Source: Nitrososphaerota archaeon
GTDB taxonomy: Archaea > Thermoproteota > Nitrososphaeria > Nitrososphaerales > UBA183
NCBI GenBank assembly: GCA_027886865.1
Contig: JAPCJR010000019.1
Location: forward strand, 1-39,469
DNA: 39,469 nt
Direction of reading: 5' to 3'
The notes under the pieces were generated by a model, which was given only the letters and a program-made list of their open reading frames with translations, was not told the DNA's origin and searched no databases. A program made the translations under genes and the position numbers. Each line of letters starts with the position of its first letter. Positions within the stretch are counted from its first letter, which is position 1. Below, piece after piece: positions 7,770 through 17,071 of the stretch.

Positions 7770-9920
7770 ATGAAGCTAGACAACATAGCCTTCGACCGGC
7801 GGTTCGGTCAGCCGGTTGTGAAGGATGGATGCGGAGTGTTCGGCATCTTGCGGAAGGTCGACGCGCCCCTGATCTCGAACAGTATGGCCGTCAACGGGAT
7901 ATCCTGCATCAAGTATCGAGGGAGTGACCTCGGAGCGGGCTACGCTGCTTTCAGGACATTGAACGAACCCGGCAGTGCTCCCTATAAGCTTCAGGCTTTC
8001 GTCACGGGGGAGAAGGTCGCCGAACAGATAACGTCATTGTTCGAGGAACAAGTCGGCGTTGTGGAGAGCCAGAGCTTGCGTATTGTTGACCCGCGAAGGA
8101 GGGAACTTTCCGTCTGGGAGGCGACCGTCCGTGCGCGCGGAGCAGACGCCGATACGAGGGTGGAGAACGCTGTGGACTCTGTCAACACTTCTCTCTTCAC
8201 TGACAGCTTCGAGGGACGCATCTTCTCCTACGGACGGTATCTCGCAGTCTACAAGGAGGTGGGGTATCCGGACGAGGTGGCCAAAATGTGGGGCCTCGAA
8301 GGAGACAAGGGAGTCGCCGATATGTGGATCGCGCACACGAGGCAGCCCACCAACTCGCCCGGTTCACTTCCAATCTGGTCACATCCCTTCGCCTCGATGA
8401 ACACCGCCATAGTGCACAACGGAGACATCAGCTCCTATGGCTCCAACATGGAGCTTCTCAACTCGTGGGGCATCAGGAGCCACGTGGGGACCGACAGCGA
8501 GGTCATCGCCAAACTGCTAGACCACTTGATCAGAATCGAAGGGCTGACCATACGTGAAGCGGCGACTGTGCTGACGAATCCCTTCGAACGAAACATCTCT
8601 CAGGAGATGAGGTCGCTCCTATACCGCTATAGAGGAGCGAGGCTAGATGGCCCGTTCGCGGTCGTGGCTGGTTATGCTGACGGCAAGGACACTTATCTCA
8701 TCGCGCTCACCGATAGGTCGAAGTTCCGCCCGCTGCTCTTCGGCGAGGATGAGAATTACTACTATGTGGCCAGCGAGGAGAACCAGATTAGAAACCAGTC
8801 CAGGCGCGCCAAGATTTGGACTCCTGAACCCGGGGCCTTCTTCATCGCCTCCCTGCGGGACGGACTGATGGAGACCGGGACGGAGAGAAGCCTGGACACC
8901 CAGAACGCCGCCCTCGGAAACGGACCAAGACTGCCGGAACTCCCCGGATTCGTCCGGATAGACGCGACGGGGAAGGAGTTCAAAGAGATCAACGAGGCGA
9001 TTTCAAGTGCCTATTCAGGCAGGGCACCAGGCGTGGTGGTCGAGAACTGCACCGGACAAAGGTATCTGGGGATAGGCGTCTCGACGCGTTCCGATGGCCG
9101 TTCCGAGCCATTCAGAATCGTCGTCACGGGCTTCCCTGGTAACTGCCTTGCGAACCTGAACGATGGCGCTTCATTCGAGGTCCACGGGAACGCGGCCGAC
9201 GACCTCGCCGACACCATGCATGCAGGCTCCATCGCCATCCATGGGAACTGCAGGGATGTTGCCGGGCAGGCCATACAGGGAGGTACGATCTTCGTTCGTG
9301 GGACGGTCGGGAACAGAGCAGCGATTCAGATGAGGGAGTATACCAAAGAACGACCATTTCTCATAGTCGGGGAGACGGCCGACGACTATCTTGGCGAATA
9401 CATGGCAGGTGGTGTGGTAATGGTGCTAAACCTCTCGGATTCGAAGAAGCCCGCGAGGAACTACATAGGGACTGGGATGGTAGGAGGGAGGATCTACATA
9501 CGGGGAAGGGTCAAGGAGGAACAGGTGGGTCTGATACCTCAACGTGAGGACGTGCTGCGCTATCTTCGCGCACAAACACTCGATGGGAGCCTCTCAAAGG
9601 AGACCTATGATCTCATATCCCGCGCAGACTATCCGAGCCTACAGCTACTCTCGAAGACGCTTCCGGACCCCATCATGATTAGGATTCTGACGATATTCTT
9701 CGCCACCAAGTACACTAAACCCTTGGTGGTCGAGTCCCGAAAGCTGGACGAGCAAGACCTTGCGGTGGTCGGGGAGAGGCTCAGGCAGTTCTTCAAGACA
9801 TTCTCGCTCCCACACGAGACGCTCGAAAGCGTCCTGGCTTCGGAGTTTACGGTCATAAAGACTAAGGACGAAAAGGTCGAGCTGCACGTTCCGCCCCAAG
9901 AGGCGCCAATCGAGGAGTAG
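7770..9920 (+). CDS. Glutamate synthase amidotransferase fused to GXGXG domain
   Basis: 716 aa from the ATG at 7770, which follows a G-rich ribosome-binding stretch; a TTG at 7764 overlapping the upstream stop is possible. The N-terminal class II glutamine amidotransferase carries its candidate nucleophile Cys at residue 21 (KDGCGVFG), preceded by a short extension that would have to be removed or tolerated, plus AHTRQPTNSPGS and VHNGDISSYGSN, typical of this fold. The C-terminal region (about 425-570) is the beta-helical GXGXG domain of GltB (VHGNAADDLADTM, IHGNCRDVAGQAI, YMAGGVVMVL, GTGMVGGRIYIRG). It should supply ammonia to the FMN subunit encoded just upstream. In many archaea these two parts are separate genes; here they are fused and the synthase domain is split off. 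Confidence 0.85.
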   Translation: MKLDNIAFDRRFGQPVVKDGCGVFGILRKVDAPLISNSMAVNGISCIKYRGSDLGAGYAAFRTLNEPGSAPYKLQAFVTGEKVAEQITSLFEEQVGVVESQSLRIVDPRRRELSVWEATVRARGADADTRVENAVDSVNTSLFTDSFEGRIFSYGRYLAVYKEVGYPDEVAKMWGLEGDKGVADMWIAHTRQPTNSPGSLPIWSHPFASMNTAIVHNGDISSYGSNMELLNSWGIRSHVGTDSEVIAKLLDHLIRIEGLTIREAATVLTNPFERNISQEMRSLLYRYRGARLDGPFAVVAGYADGKDTYLIALTDRSKFRPLLFGEDENYYYVASEENQIRNQSRRAKIWTPEPGAFFIASLRDGLMETGTERSLDTQNAALGNGPRLPELPGFVRIDATGKEFKEINEAISSAYSGRAPGVVVENCTGQRYLGIGVSTRSDGRSEPFRIVVTGFPGNCLANLNDGASFEVHGNAADDLADTMHAGSIAIHGNCRDVAGQAIQGGTIFVRGTVGNRAAIQMREYTKERPFLIVGETADDYLGEYMAGGVVMVLNLSDSKKPARNYIGTGMVGGRIYIRGRVKEEQVGLIPQREDVLRYLRAQTLDGSLSKETYDLISRADYPSLQLLSKTLPDPIMIRILTIFFATKYTKPLVVESRKLDEQDLAVVGERLRQFFKTFSLPHETLESVLASEFTVIKTKDEKVELHVPPQEAPIEE

Positions 9921-9928
9921 ATGGAAAG

Positions 9929-10846
9929 ATGCCGGAGAAGACTTCAGACATCTGGTGGCTTTTCTCTAGACAGACCGTGAGCGTCACCACAAGGGAGAGC
10001 GTCCTGAACGCCGCAATCCTCATGAAGAACAGGAATTTCAGGCATCTTCCGGTTCTTGCTGAATCGGGAAAGATACTGGGGATTCTCTCGGTACAAGATA
10101 TCATCGACTCGCTCAACCTTACTCTGCAGGCAACCACCTCGGCCGAGGACATCAAGAACTCCCTCGAGATACCCATTGAGCGGATAATGACAGGTCAGCC
10201 CGTGGCAGTCGAGCCGGGGGACGGCTTGAAGGAGGCGATCAAGAAGTTCACGTTCTATAACGTGGGGGCGCTCCCCGTCGTCAGCATGACGGGGGTGGTC
10301 GAGGGGATAATCACGCTCCGCGATCTCGTCAGCCTTATGGGTACGAGTTCGACTCCCCTGAACGTTCAGGTCTCGGAGATAATGAGCACGAACGTCACCA
10401 CGGTGGACCCCGGTTCATCCTTGGCGGAGGCAGTGAGGCTGATGTCAGAGCGGCGAGTTAGAAGGCTTCCTGTAATAGCGCCCGGCGAAGCCCTGATGGG
10501 CGTGCTGACTAACAAGGACGTGTTGAGACACACAGTAAGGATCGTCGGGGATGGCTCCAACAGGTCGGGATTCGACCGGCGGGTCTCCGAGTCGATGACC
10601 GCTGACGTGATCACCATCGGCAGCGAGGAGGACGTGCGGGTGGCGGCGAATCAGATGACCACCTTCGGTGTCGGTGGACTTGTGGTTAATGACCTCCCGA
10701 GCGGCAAGATAGCCCTCGTGACTGAGAGGGATCTAGTCAGGTCGCTCTCTTCGAAGAGAGGGATAGATTTCTTAGTGAACTCGATGCAGTACGAACTCGA
10801 AGCGGAGGACGCCATGTCAAGGGTCCGCTCTTACGCGCCGCACTGA
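9929..10846 (+). CDS. Protein with four CBS domains
   Basis: 305 aa made almost entirely of two Bateman modules. Four CBS repeats are visible, each with a V-T-V/D-P start and a G-V/I-L/I-T-x-x-D end: about 17-65 (ILGILSVQDII), 87-134 (VVEGIITLRDLV), 152-200 (LMGVLTNKDVL) and 219-266 (IALVTERDLV). Such proteins sense adenine nucleotides or S-adenosylmethionine and regulate a partner. No other domain is attached, so the partner is unknown. It starts 8 bases after the glutamate synthase stop, with GAGGAG at 9912-9917 as ribosome-binding site, so it is probably cotranscribed and may couple that enzyme to energy state (inference). Confidence 0.88.
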   Translation: MPEKTSDIWWLFSRQTVSVTTRESVLNAAILMKNRNFRHLPVLAESGKILGILSVQDIIDSLNLTLQATTSAEDIKNSLEIPIERIMTGQPVAVEPGDGLKEAIKKFTFYNVGALPVVSMTGVVEGIITLRDLVSLMGTSSTPLNVQVSEIMSTNVTTVDPGSSLAEAVRLMSERRVRRLPVIAPGEALMGVLTNKDVLRHTVRIVGDGSNRSGFDRRVSESMTADVITIGSEEDVRVAANQMTTFGVGGLVVNDLPSGKIALVTERDLVRSLSSKRGIDFLVNSMQYELEAEDAMSRVRSYAPH

Positions 10847-10851
10847 GAAAC

Positions 10852-13713
10852 TCAGGAGGCGAAGTAGCGCCTCTTCAGCGCCTCTCTCTCGCCTTCGATC
10901 ACATAGTCGACTATGTCCCCTCCTTCCTTGGCCTTCTTGGTGAGCAGGCTGGCGACCTCAGCGAGCCTAATGCCCCTGCCCGCCATGAGGACGAGCGCGT
11001 CAGACCCGAACTCATTGACGACCCTGGAAGACCTACGGAGCGTCTCTATCACCTTCATGTTCTTGCCACGCAGCTCCGACCTGCTCCTAGCCTTCAACGA
11101 CAAGCTGAATATCGTCTCGTACGACTCGGTCGAATATGCCACGGTGTCGTTGCCGCAACGGGGACACTTGGCCGGCTGTATCCCTCCGACCCTCTTCAAC
11201 TCGATGTAGTCCCAGCAGTTGGTGCAGCAAGCCACCAAGAAACTGTCCATCACGCGCGCTTCGGTGGATTGCCTGATTATCGCCCGGAGCCTCTCAGGAG
11301 AGACGATTTCCCCTCGCCTGCTGACCTCTTCCACCCCTATCCTCGCAAGAGGGCTAATGCCCTCGGGCTCTATGATCTCCAAACCCACTTCCTTCTGCCT
11401 GATCTTCGCGAGCACGCCGCGTGCCGCCTCGACGTCGAAGTCGTCATGGAAAATGACGCTGATTGCCTCTTCGTAGACGGGAGTGCCCCTGAGCGCCTCC
11501 ATCAGCCCCGATATGGAGATGCTCGCGTAGTCCGCAGTCTTTGCAATCGCGCCGCACTTCTTGCCGACATGGATCAACCTGCGCTTGAATATCCCCGACC
11601 TCTCGACGGCGTTCCTCGCCAGCTCTCCCAGGTCCTTGTCCGGCAGGCCCTCCAGCGTCGTCTTGACAAGCGCAGGAGAGGCGTCCACCTCGAGTATGAT
11701 TCGGTAAGGGTCCTGGTGGACCGCCACCGATTGCCCTAGCCGCTCGGAGATGAGATGCGCCACCACGCGCGCGAGCACCCTGTTCACCTTGTGGCCAAAA
11801 GAGGACTGGATTATGACGTACCTGTCCCATCTCTCGATCGTGATGAGCTTGTCAGAAGGGATGGGAATCCCCTGGGAGTGCTGCTCCAGCACTTCCTTGA
11901 GCGACTCCGTCGCCGCTGCTCGGTCTATAGGATATCTGCCGCAGAGTTGTTCAATGTAACTCTCAGCCCGAGATTGTGCGGCGCTTTCGGCATACTCTCG
12001 CCTGATCGCTCCCACCTCGACGGCGACGTCGAGCGGAACGGGTATCTCGTCTCCCACCCAGCTCGGAACGGCGCCCGTTGGGTCCTCCTCGGGCGCGACA
12101 TAGACGCGGTTCTCATATATCTCGAGTATCTTCCAGCATCTTCCAGCCTCCACGAACTTGATGCCGACCTGTCCGTACTCAGAGACGAACGCCTCGTCCA
12201 GCACCCCCACGGGTTTGTCGCCCTCGCCGATCACGATGTACTGCTTTTCATCCGGAATCATGGAGAGGTTCTCGAAGTAATATTCGAATAGAGGCTTGAA
12301 GTCCCGCGCCCTCTTGACGATGTTATCGCTCTCCGTGAACTGCAACAGCTTCGGGTACCTGTCTCTCATGTAGTTGAGCAGGTTCTTCAGCGACTCTACG
12401 CTGAGGGTCGAGTACGGATATGCGCTCCTGATGAGGCTGTACATATCCTCGAGCTTCCATGAATTAGTCTCGACGAGCAGTCCGGCTATCTGATGGATCG
12501 CCGCGTCGCTCGCGTTCTTGAACGGAATCAAAGGTTCCAGCTCGCCCAAGAGCGACCTCCTGCAAAGGACCATCGCCTCGAGTGTGTCATCGGAGTCCTG
12601 CGTGATTACGAGGCCCTTGGACGTCTGTCCTATCCGGTGCCCGCTTCTACCCACCCTCTGTATCAGCCGCGAGACCTGTCTCGGCGAGTTGTACTGGATC
12701 ACATAATCCAGGAACCCTATATCGATTCCCAACTCCAGGCTGCTGGTCGCTATCACCCCCGATAGCTTGCCCTCCCTTAGGTTGCCCTCCACGGCCTCTC
12801 TGGTCGCTCGGGACAGCGAGCTGTGATGTATCCCGATGGGAAGCTTGGAGTCCCAGACCCGGAACCTGTTGGCGAGGGCCTCCGCCTCGCTCCGCGTGTT
12901 GGTGAAGATGAGGACCGACCTGTACTTCTCGACCACCTCTCGGATCAGCCTGAGCCGCGCCGCGACCTCTGGGAACGTGAATATGGTCTCAGCGAATATC
13001 TTGTCGTCTGCCGTCGGTTCGGGCCTCGTCACCTGCAGCTCGAGGCTCTTCTCCACGGGTACCCGCACGACCTCGCATTCGGACCCCTGCCCCACAAGAT
13101 ACTTGGCGATTGTCTCCGGCGAGCCTACTGTCGCCGATAGCCCGATTATCTGGAAGTTCTTTCCGACTATCCTCTTTAGCCTCTCGAGCGCGAGTGAGAG
13201 CTGGCTGCCCCTCTTGTCCTCGGCGAGTTCATGCACCTCGTCGACGACCAGCCAGCGGAGCGCGGTCAGGCTCTCCCTGATTCGCCGTCCCGTCAGCATG
13301 GCCTGCAACGTCTCCGGCGTCGTGATCAAGATGTCGGGAGGCGCCATGCTCTGCCCTGCCCTCTCGGCGCTAGTGGTATCGCCGTGCCTCACTCCGAGCC
13401 GCACGTCGAACCTTTTGCACCACCATTTCATCCTCTCCAGCATGTCCCTGTTCAGAGCCCTCAGCGGAGTGATGTAGAGTAGCTTGATCCCCTTGGTCCT
13501 GGCCAGTTCGTTCCTGATCATGGTGTCTAGTATGGGGAGGAACGCAGCCTCGGTCTTCCCTGTGCCGGTTGGCGCCATCAGGAGCGCGTTTCTTCCGGCC
13601 ATGACGATGGGAACGAGTTTCATCTGCGGGTCCGTCGGTGAGACGAAACCCCTCTCCTCCAGCGCCTTGTTCAGGGGCGGGGAGAACAACTGAAAGACGC
13701 TGGCTTCGGTCAC
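10852..13713 (-). CDS. lhr: Lhr-type superfamily 2 helicase
   Basis: ATP-dependent 3'-5' DNA/RNA helicase of the archaeal Lhr-core family, 953 aa, with roles in DNA repair and recombination. Motifs in order: Q-motif region (FVSPTDPQMKLVPIV), Walker A APTGTGKTE at 47-55, DEVHEL (motif II), GLSATVG (motif III), ATSSLELGIDIG (motif V), IQRVGRSGHRIGQ (motif VI). A winged helix and a long Lhr-specific C-terminal part follow, ending with a zinc ribbon (CCTNC, then CPRC, in the region around residues 830-860). GTG start. It is convergent with the CBS gene (5-base gap) and lies downstream of ilvD on the same strand with a 57-base spacer. Confidence 0.93.
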   Translation of the reverse strand: MTEASVFQLFSPPLNKALEERGFVSPTDPQMKLVPIVMAGRNALLMAPTGTGKTEAAFLPILDTMIRNELARTKGIKLLYITPLRALNRDMLERMKWWCKRFDVRLGVRHGDTTSAERAGQSMAPPDILITTPETLQAMLTGRRIRESLTALRWLVVDEVHELAEDKRGSQLSLALERLKRIVGKNFQIIGLSATVGSPETIAKYLVGQGSECEVVRVPVEKSLELQVTRPEPTADDKIFAETIFTFPEVAARLRLIREVVEKYRSVLIFTNTRSEAEALANRFRVWDSKLPIGIHHSSLSRATREAVEGNLREGKLSGVIATSSLELGIDIGFLDYVIQYNSPRQVSRLIQRVGRSGHRIGQTSKGLVITQDSDDTLEAMVLCRRSLLGELEPLIPFKNASDAAIHQIAGLLVETNSWKLEDMYSLIRSAYPYSTLSVESLKNLLNYMRDRYPKLLQFTESDNIVKRARDFKPLFEYYFENLSMIPDEKQYIVIGEGDKPVGVLDEAFVSEYGQVGIKFVEAGRCWKILEIYENRVYVAPEEDPTGAVPSWVGDEIPVPLDVAVEVGAIRREYAESAAQSRAESYIEQLCGRYPIDRAAATESLKEVLEQHSQGIPIPSDKLITIERWDRYVIIQSSFGHKVNRVLARVVAHLISERLGQSVAVHQDPYRIILEVDASPALVKTTLEGLPDKDLGELARNAVERSGIFKRRLIHVGKKCGAIAKTADYASISISGLMEALRGTPVYEEAISVIFHDDFDVEAARGVLAKIRQKEVGLEIIEPEGISPLARIGVEEVSRRGEIVSPERLRAIIRQSTEARVMDSFLVACCTNCWDYIELKRVGGIQPAKCPRCGNDTVAYSTESYETIFSLSLKARSRSELRGKNMKVIETLRRSSRVVNEFGSDALVLMAGRGIRLAEVASLLTKKAKEGGDIVDYVIEGEREALKRRYFAS

Positions 13714-13770
13714 CTAGGAAACACTCGAACTAGGCTCCGCGCCTACCTTCACATAATGTTGGCGGTGCGG

Positions 13771-15450
13771 TTAGTCGGTCCCGTCGACCAGGCACATCGC
13801 TCCCTTTGAGGCCGAACCGACCAGCTTGGCGTACTTTGCGAACACCCCGTGGGTGTACTTGGGCGGCGGGGCCTTCCAGGCACTACGCCTAGCATCCAAC
13901 TCCGAGCCTGGCACCTCAAGGGTCATCGTCCGTTTGTCGATGTCGATTGCGATGATGTCGCCCTCCTTCACCAGGGCTATCGGTCCGCCCACCATCGCCT
14001 CCGGCGACGTGTGGCCGATCATGAACCCATGTGATGCTCCGGAGAACCTCCCGTCAGTTATGAGCGCCACGGAGCCCTTCAAGCCCTGCCCGACTATCGC
14101 TGCCGTGACTGCTAGCATCTCCCGCATGCCGGGTCCTCCCTTCGGTCCCTCATAGCGGACTATCACGACATCCCCGGGGGATATCCTCTTCGCCACAATC
14201 GCGTGGTATGCGTCCTCCTCTTTGTCGAACACCCTAGCAGGTCCTCTGTGGGTGGTCTTTGATGCTCCCGTGGTCTTCACTACGGCCCCGTCGGGGGCGA
14301 GATTGCCGCGCATTATGGCAAAGCCTCCCGTCTTTCTGACAGGATTGCTCATGCTGTGGATTACGTCCTGCCCGACAGGATATGTCACTCCCTCGAGGCG
14401 TTCGCTCATAGCCTCGCCGGTTACCATCCTCACGTTGCCATGCAGGAGGCCTGCGTCTTGGAGCAGCTTCAGCACCACGGGCACGCCTCCGACCCTGGCG
14501 ACGTCAGCCATTACGTACTTGCCCGCCGGCTTCAAGTCTGCGAGCTCGGGGACCCCCGCACCCATCCTCTCGATGTCCTCGAGGTCGAGCTTCACGCCCG
14601 CTTCGTAGGAGATGGCAAGCATGTGCAGCACTGCGTTGGTCGACCCTCCCATGGCTGCGACGACGGCGATTGCGTTCTCGAAGGCTTCCCGGGTGAGAAT
14701 ATCCCTCGGTCTGATATTCGAGTGAAGCACCTTCATCACGGCGCGGCCCGTGTCGTACGCCAGCTGCATCCTGAGTTCGCTCGGCGCGACTGGTGCAGCA
14801 CAGTTGGGCACGGTCAGACCCAGCGCCTCTATGGCCGACGACATGGTGTTAGCGGTGAACATGCCACCGCAAGCCCCATAGGTCGGGCAGGCGACGCACT
14901 CTAAGTCGTGCAGCTGCTGCACGGTCATGGTCCCCCTGGACACGGCACCCGCAGCCTCGAAGACATCCTGGATTGTCACGTCCTTCCCGTTGAACTCGCC
15001 CGGCGGGATGCTGCCGCCGTAGAGGTATATGCTGGGCAGGTTGACGCGCGCCATCGCCATGACCGAAGCCGGCTGGGTCTTGTCGCAACCTCCTATGGTC
15101 ACGAGGCCGTCGAACTGATACCCCACCGCTCCCAGCTCTATCGAGTCAGCGATTACCTCCCTGCTGATCAGCGACGCCTTCATCCCTTCGTGCCCCATCG
15201 CCATGGCATCGTTGACGGCGATCGTGTTGAACTCAAGAGGGGTGCCCCCGGCGTCGCGGACTCCCTGCTTCACCTTGTTAGCCACCTCGCGCAGGTTAAA
15301 GTTGCACGGCTGAGCCTCGACCCACGTGTTTGCAATTCCGATTATCGGGCGCTCCAGGTCATCATCCGTGAGACCAATCGCCCTTAGCATGGCCCGCTGC
15401 GGCGCCCGTTCGATTCCAGCAGTCAGTCGGTTTTGCACGGTTCCAGACAT
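13771..15450 (-). CDS. ilvD: Dihydroxy-acid dehydratase
   Basis: Fourth step of valine, isoleucine and leucine synthesis: dehydration of 2,3-dihydroxy-3-methylbutanoate and its methylpentanoate homologue to the 2-oxo acids. 559 aa, normal length. Iron-sulfur ligand motifs [16 protein letters not shown] and [16 protein letters not shown] are all present, as is the C-terminal [19 protein letters not shown] block. ATG at 15450; minus-strand TATA box CTTATAAAC (15482-15490) about 35 nt upstream gives a leader of about 10 nt. It is divergent from ilvC. Confidence 0.97.
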   Translation of the reverse strand: MSGTVQNRLTAGIERAPQRAMLRAIGLTDDDLERPIIGIANTWVEAQPCNFNLREVANKVKQGVRDAGGTPLEFNTIAVNDAMAMGHEGMKASLISREVIADSIELGAVGYQFDGLVTIGGCDKTQPASVMAMARVNLPSIYLYGGSIPPGEFNGKDVTIQDVFEAAGAVSRGTMTVQQLHDLECVACPTYGACGGMFTANTMSSAIEALGLTVPNCAAPVAPSELRMQLAYDTGRAVMKVLHSNIRPRDILTREAFENAIAVVAAMGGSTNAVLHMLAISYEAGVKLDLEDIERMGAGVPELADLKPAGKYVMADVARVGGVPVVLKLLQDAGLLHGNVRMVTGEAMSERLEGVTYPVGQDVIHSMSNPVRKTGGFAIMRGNLAPDGAVVKTTGASKTTHRGPARVFDKEEDAYHAIVAKRISPGDVVIVRYEGPKGGPGMREMLAVTAAIVGQGLKGSVALITDGRFSGASHGFMIGHTSPEAMVGGPIALVKEGDIIAIDIDKRTMTLEVPGSELDARRSAWKAPPPKYTHGVFAKYAKLVGSASKGAMCLVDGTD

Positions 15451-15554
15451 TCGAATCTGGCCGCGTTCCGGAAATTCGCGGTTTATAAGCGAAGTGCGGC
15501 AAAGCTGCCTATGCTTATATTGGCCGGGCCGGCGAACGGGGGGTCGAACGAATA
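15451..15554. promoter_or_regulatory. Divergent promoter region ilvD / ilvC
   Basis: Two TATA boxes about 30 bases apart face outward: CTTATAAAC on the minus strand (15482-15490) for ilvD and GCTTATAT on the plus strand (15513-15520) for ilvC. Predicted leaders are 10-12 nt, too short for an RNA leader like that of ilvB. The self-complementary TTCCGGAA at 15467-15474 lies downstream of the ilvD TATA box, close to its predicted transcription start, and could be an operator half-site. Confidence 0.55.
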
Positions 15555-16556
15555 ATGGTCAGAATTTGGCATGATGAACAGCTGAGCTTGGCCCCTCTCA
15601 AAGGAGAGACCATCGCTGTGCTTGGATATGGTATACAGGGAGCCGCGCAGGCTAGCAACATGAGGGACTCCGGTCTCAAGACGATCGTCGGCCTGCGAGA
15701 GGGCGGCAAGAGCTGGAACAAGGCGAAGAAGGACGGGCACAAGGTCATGACGGTCGCCGAGGCAGTGAAGAAGGCCGACATCATCCATGTGCTGGTGCCT
15801 GATATGCAACAGGCGAGCGTGTACAAGAAAGAGATAGCGCCCAACCTGCAGAAGGGCGCTGCCCTTTCGTTCTCCCACGGCGCAGCTATTCACTGGAAGT
15901 GGATCGTGCCCCCGAAGACAGCGGACGTTATCATGCTGGCCCCAAAGGCCCCCGGACAGAGAGTCCGTGAGCTCTACCTGCAGAACTTCGGTACGCCGGC
16001 GCTCGTTGCCGTCGAGAAAGATTACTCTGGGAAGGCTTGGGACCGCGTCCTCGGAATCGCAAAGGGCACGGGCTGCTCCAGGGCGGGCATCTTGGAGACG
16101 ACCTTCAGGGAAGAGGTGGAGACCGACTGGTTCGGCGAACAGGTGGACCTGTGCGGCGGCTCAGAGAACATGATCAAGAACGCATTCGAGGTGCTGGTCG
16201 AGGCCGGCTACAGTCCTGAAGGCGCATACTTCGAGTGCCTTCACGAGCTCAAGCTAATAGTCGACCTCATACAGAGATATGGGATAGCCGGAATGTACAG
16301 GCGGGTCAGCGAGACCGCCCGCTACGGAGGCCTGACGAGGGGCAAGCGCGCGATCGACCAGCACGCGAAGAGCGAGATGAAGAAGGTCCTGAAGGAGATC
16401 CAGGATGGAACCTTCGCGAAGGAATGGGTAACGTCCTACGAGAAGGAGGGCGAGAAGGCATTTGGGAAATACATGTCGGAACTGGACGCGCACCAGATCG
16501 AGAAGGTCGGAAAGAAGCTCAGGGCGATAATGTGGCCCGGCGAGCAGATAACCTGA
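15555..16556 (+). CDS. ilvC: Ketol-acid reductoisomerase
   Basis: NAD(P)H-dependent isomerisation and reduction of acetolactate and acetohydroxybutyrate, the step before IlvD. 333 aa, class I (short) form. The Rossmann motif [17 protein letters not shown] is at about residues 25-41; the next loop, [10 protein letters not shown], carries an Arg and Ser of the type that selects NADPH. The all-alpha C-terminal domain holds the Mg-binding segments [20 protein letters not shown] and the helix containing [16 protein letters not shown] start with a TATA box 35-42 nt upstream. Confidence 0.97.
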   Translation: MVRIWHDEQLSLAPLKGETIAVLGYGIQGAAQASNMRDSGLKTIVGLREGGKSWNKAKKDGHKVMTVAEAVKKADIIHVLVPDMQQASVYKKEIAPNLQKGAALSFSHGAAIHWKWIVPPKTADVIMLAPKAPGQRVRELYLQNFGTPALVAVEKDYSGKAWDRVLGIAKGTGCSRAGILETTFREEVETDWFGEQVDLCGGSENMIKNAFEVLVEAGYSPEGAYFECLHELKLIVDLIQRYGIAGMYRRVSETARYGGLTRGKRAIDQHAKSEMKKVLKEIQDGTFAKEWVTSYEKEGEKAFGKYMSELDAHQIEKVGKKLRAIMWPGEQIT

Positions 16557-16605
16557 GTCGTCGCCAGAACGATTTATTAGTGACGCAGCACCAAAGGCCC
16601 CCGAC

Positions 16606-16836
16606 ATGATATCCGCTTGCGTGTTGATTCGGGCGGAGCGCGGAAAGTTCGACGAAGTGGCCAGAAACCTGAAGCAGATTCCGGAAGTGAAGAACGCGTT
16701 CTCGGTCCTCGGCCGATATGACATAGTAGCTGACATCGAGGCCCCTAACAGCAAGCGCCTCGCTCACGCGATTCTCAAGACAAACAGGCTCTCCGGAGTC
16801 GTGTTCACGGAGACGCTCCCAGAGGTAGAGGGGTAG
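16606..16836 (+). CDS. Stand-alone Lrp/AsnC RAM domain protein (first copy)
   Basis: 76-aa effector-binding (RAM/AsnC C-terminal) domain without a DNA-binding part. The pattern is ISACVLIRAERGKFDEVA, IPEVKNAFSVLGRYDIVADIEA, then a helix and FTETL, the usual beta-alpha-beta-beta-alpha-beta order in which the central G-x-Y-D motif lines the amino-acid pocket. Small archaeal RAM proteins modulate full-length Lrp regulators or enzymes. TATA-like GATTTATTAG (16571-16580) is about 30 nt before the ATG, so it has its own near-leaderless promoter. A second copy follows after 5 bases. Its place behind ilvC suggests sensing of branched-chain amino acids; this is inference. Confidence 0.85.
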   Translation: MISACVLIRAERGKFDEVARNLKQIPEVKNAFSVLGRYDIVADIEAPNSKRLAHAILKTNRLSGVVFTETLPEVEG

Positions 16837-16841
16837 AGACC

Positions 16842-17069
16842 TTGAAACTCAACGCGTGCATCCTCCTGAAGACCGTCCCCCTCCAGACCGATGCCGTCCT
16901 GAGCAATGTAAGGTCGCTCAAGGGCGTCAGGAAGGCCTTCGTGGCGTACGGAAGATACGACATGATAGCATTCGCGGAGGCCGCAGGATATCCCGAGATC
17001 CGGAAGCTCACCGGAGAGATAAACTCGATGCAGGGAGTGCGCAGTACCGAGACGCTCGTCGAAGCCTGA
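16842..17069 (+). CDS. Stand-alone Lrp/AsnC RAM domain protein (second copy)
   Basis: 75 aa, same fold and layout as the preceding gene: LNACILLKTVPLQTDAVL, VRSLKGVRKAFVAYGRYDMIAFAEA, then a helix and VRSTETL. The central GRYDM matches GRYDI of the first copy, so the pair arose by duplication, but overall identity looks modest. TTG start with GAGGGG at 16827-16832 as a likely ribosome-binding site. RAM domains dimerise through their sheets, so the two products could form a heterodimer. Convergent with the E2 gene, 2 bases apart. Confidence 0.83.
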   Translation: MKLNACILLKTVPLQTDAVLSNVRSLKGVRKAFVAYGRYDMIAFAEAAGYPEIRKLTGEINSMQGVRSTETLVEA

Positions 17070-17071
17070 GG

